Shown here in pieces: positions 6,328 to 7,565 of a stretch of 7,565 bases of DNA (positions are counted from its first letter, which is position 1; each line of letters starts with the position of its first letter). Origin of the DNA: DATHWB01 sp046565785. Its GTDB lineage: Bacteria; Actinomycetota; Acidimicrobiia; Spongiisociales; ZC4RG35. Location of the stretch: NCBI GenBank assembly GCA_046565785.1, contig JBKHXZ010000295.1, positions 1 through 7,565 of the forward strand, read 5' to 3'. The translations under genes were made by a program, and so were the position numbers. The notes under the pieces are model-generated. The model searched no databases. It was not told the DNA's origin and was given only the letters and a program-made list of their open reading frames with translations.

Positions 6328-6405
6328 TCTGCCCCCGACGCCCGGACAACCCCGGCGAAGTGGTGCGGCGAACGTGCCCTCTGCGACCACAGGAACCCAG
6401 GGTTT

Positions 6406-6496
<91 letters not shown>

Positions 6497-6505
6497 CATG
6501 AACAA

Positions 6506-6523
6506 CCCCGGCAGCCGCCGGGG
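6506..6523 (-). terminator. Probable terminator hairpin after the transporter gene
   Basis: CCCCGGC and GCCGGGG are perfect 7-bp arms around a 4-nt loop, 23 nt past the transporter stop. On the - strand the hairpin is followed by TTGTTC, a weak T-rich tract. It lies 9 nt before the 5' end of tRNA-Ser(GCU), so it could instead mark a processing boundary in a joint transcript. Confidence 0.5.
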
Positions 6524-6546
6524 GATCACCCAGGGTACCGATGGGC

Positions 6547-7401
6547 TCAGTCTCCCGCCAGAACGATCGCGGCCGCCACCGCCAGGATGCCCGCCAGTTC
6601 TCCGACAGTCGGTCTCTGAGCAAGGGCGACCAGGCCGACAATGGTGGCGGTGACCGGCAGCAACGACTGCAGGAAAGCGAACCGGCCTCGTTCGATCCGG
6701 GCGAGCACCACCTGGTCGATGGCGTACGGAATGGCGTTGGAGAAGAGACCAGTAGCCACTGCCGCCAGACCTAGCAGCGGTACGACAGCGACCGTGCTCA
6801 GGCCGCTGGCCGTCACCGGGGCGATCACCACCGCCCCGATGAGCATGCCGACCCCCAAGCCGTCGACACCAGACCCGGATTGGGCGACCCGGGCGCCTAG
6901 CACGATGTATCCCGCCCAGAATGTCGCGGCAAGCAGGGCAAAACCGACTCCGGGCAGGGTCCCCTCCGGAGACACCCCGGCGATGAGGACTACCCCCGCC
7001 ACCGCCAGGCCGAGCGCACCTTTCTTGCGCATGCTGTGGGCTCCGAGTGCAGCCACCGCCACCGGTCCCATGAACTCGATCGCCACCGCGTTGCCGAGCG
7101 GAAGTCGATCGATCGCCAGATAGAAGCTCAGGTTCATCGCCGCGAGCACCGACCCGAAGAAGCCTGCCCGGATGAGCGTTTCCCGGTCCCAGCCGCGCTG
7201 CCAGGAGCGTCGTACCAGCACCAGGATCAGCCCCGCACCCAACACCCGGAGCAATGCCACCGTCGATGCCGGGATCGTTTCGAACAGGAAGACGGCGATC
7301 GCCGCCCCCACGTACTGGCTGATCGCTCCGACGGCGAAGAACGGCTCGGGGCGCCATGCGGCGGGCAGCCGCCAGCGTTCGACTTCGAGAGATTCGGACA
7401 T
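6547..7401 (-). CDS. EamA/DMT-superfamily transporter, RhtA-like
   Basis: This 284-residue hydrophobic protein has two EamA halves (about 18-136 and 148-284) and about ten predicted membrane helices. The first half carries MNLSFYLAIDRLPLGNAVAI followed by EFMGPVAVAA (about residues 89-118). This is very close to the MN-FYL-I--PLG-AVA-EF-GP signature of RhtA, the E. coli threonine/homoserine exporter. The second half has FWAGYIVLGARVA and NAIPYAIDQVVLARI, also RhtA-like. The likely role is inner-membrane efflux of amino acids or related metabolites driven by the proton gradient; the substrate is not shown by sequence. The ATG at 7401 has no Shine-Dalgarno sequence and begins only 6 nt after the tRNA-Ser(UGA) discriminator base. 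The message is therefore probably made with the tRNA and becomes leaderless, or nearly so, on 3' processing. The frame is open into the tRNA, but that upstream part is not coding. Confidence 0.88.
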   Translation of the reverse strand: MSESLEVERWRLPAAWRPEPFFAVGAISQYVGAAIAVFLFETIPASTVALLRVLGAGLILVLVRRSWQRGWDRETLIRAGFFGSVLAAMNLSFYLAIDRLPLGNAVAIEFMGPVAVAALGAHSMRKKGALGLAVAGVVLIAGVSPEGTLPGVGFALLAATFWAGYIVLGARVAQSGSGVDGLGVGMLIGAVVIAPVTASGLSTVAVVPLLGLAAVATGLFSNAIPYAIDQVVLARIERGRFAFLQSLLPVTATIVGLVALAQRPTVGELAGILAVAAAIVLAGD

Positions 7402-7407
7402 GTGGGG

Positions 7408-7494
7408 CGGAGGGGGTGGGATTTGAACCCACGGGACCCCGAAGGGCCCAACGGTTTTCAAGACCGTCTCCTTCGACCGCGCGGACACCCCTCC
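7408..7494 (-). tRNA. tRNA-Ser(UGA)
   Basis: This is an 87-nt class II tRNA. The acceptor arms are GGAGGGG and CCCCTCC. The anticodon stem ACGGT/ACCGT encloses the loop CTTGAAA, with anticodon TGA at 7458-7460. The long variable arm is closed by GGGCCC-TTCG-GGGTCCC and the T arm is GTGGG-TTCAAAT-CCCAC. The discriminator is G. It is followed by CCCCAC and then the transporter ATG, so CCA is not encoded at the mature end. It would read UCA and probably other UCN codons. Confidence 0.96.
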
Positions 7495-7518
7495 CGGGCA
7501 GCGTCGGCCTCAGCGGGC

Positions 7519-7524
7519 ATGGTA
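7519..7524 (-). promoter_or_regulatory. Possible -10 box for the tRNA-Ser(UGA)/transporter unit
   Basis: TACCAT on the - strand fits TANNNT and lies 24 nt upstream of the tRNA 5' end, which would allow a short 5' leader removed by RNase P. No good -35 box is seen at 16-19 bp. This is weak evidence based on one hexamer in GC-rich DNA. Nothing else is recognisable in 7495-7565. Confidence 0.3.
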
Positions 7525-7565
7525 CGGGCCGCGTCGGCGCGTGAGATCACCCGGCAGCGGTCGGC

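Noticed and set aside
6394..6404. AACCCAGGGTT near tRNA-Ser(GCU), matching the 11-bp palindrome inside the arms of the 134-bp element
   Set aside because: The match is only 11 bp in GC-rich DNA and none of the flanking repeat sequence is shared, so a second copy of the element cannot be claimed.

Overview
The window is about 65-70% GC by eye. It shows Actinobacteria-like traits: a GTG start with a promoter-like hexamer placed for leaderless transcription, a mycobacterial-type MurA with Asp in place of the usual catalytic Cys, an nSTAND1/WD40 protein, a two-repeat COG4315 lipoprotein, and tRNAs without an encoded CCA end. An uncultured actinobacterium (for example Acidimicrobiia) is my best guess. 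It is an inference, not something the sequence proves.

Layout. The left two thirds read on the + strand. First comes the C-terminal part of a membrane-anchored nSTAND1 NTPase with a WD40 region (1-2822), cut off at the left edge and split by an apparent one-base loss near 1015. Next are a MurA-type enolpyruvyl transferase (2869-4188) and a secreted lipoprotein with two COG4315 repeats (4254-5126), ended by a strong terminator. The right third reads on the - strand. In transcription order it holds tRNA-Ser(UGA), an RhtA-like EamA/DMT transporter starting only 6 nt after that tRNA, a hairpin, tRNA-Ser(GCU), an ECF sigma factor and its RskA-like anti-sigma factor. The two blocks converge at 5126/5133 with a 6-nt gap, and the + strand terminator lies inside the 3' coding end of the anti-sigma gene.

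How the genes work together. The sigma and anti-sigma genes form a classic regulatory pair. As printed, the sigma gene ends in a nonsense tail that overlaps the anti-sigma gene by 29 nt. Restoring one base gives a normal tail and a 4-bp ATGA stop/start overlap. MurA acts in the first committed step of peptidoglycan synthesis, and the lipoprotein is a cell-surface protein of unknown function. I see no sign that these genes and the STAND protein form one dedicated system.

Most unusual items. (1) A 134-bp, nearly perfectly symmetric palindrome (5533-5666), with 24-bp perfect outer arms, six GGGCCC sites and a 61-bp internal direct repeat, sits in frame inside the anti-sigma gene. (2) Two apparent single-base losses, both of the same sign, interrupt otherwise well-kept genes. 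I found no convincing undescribed multi-gene system. No gap between genes exceeds 300 bases.
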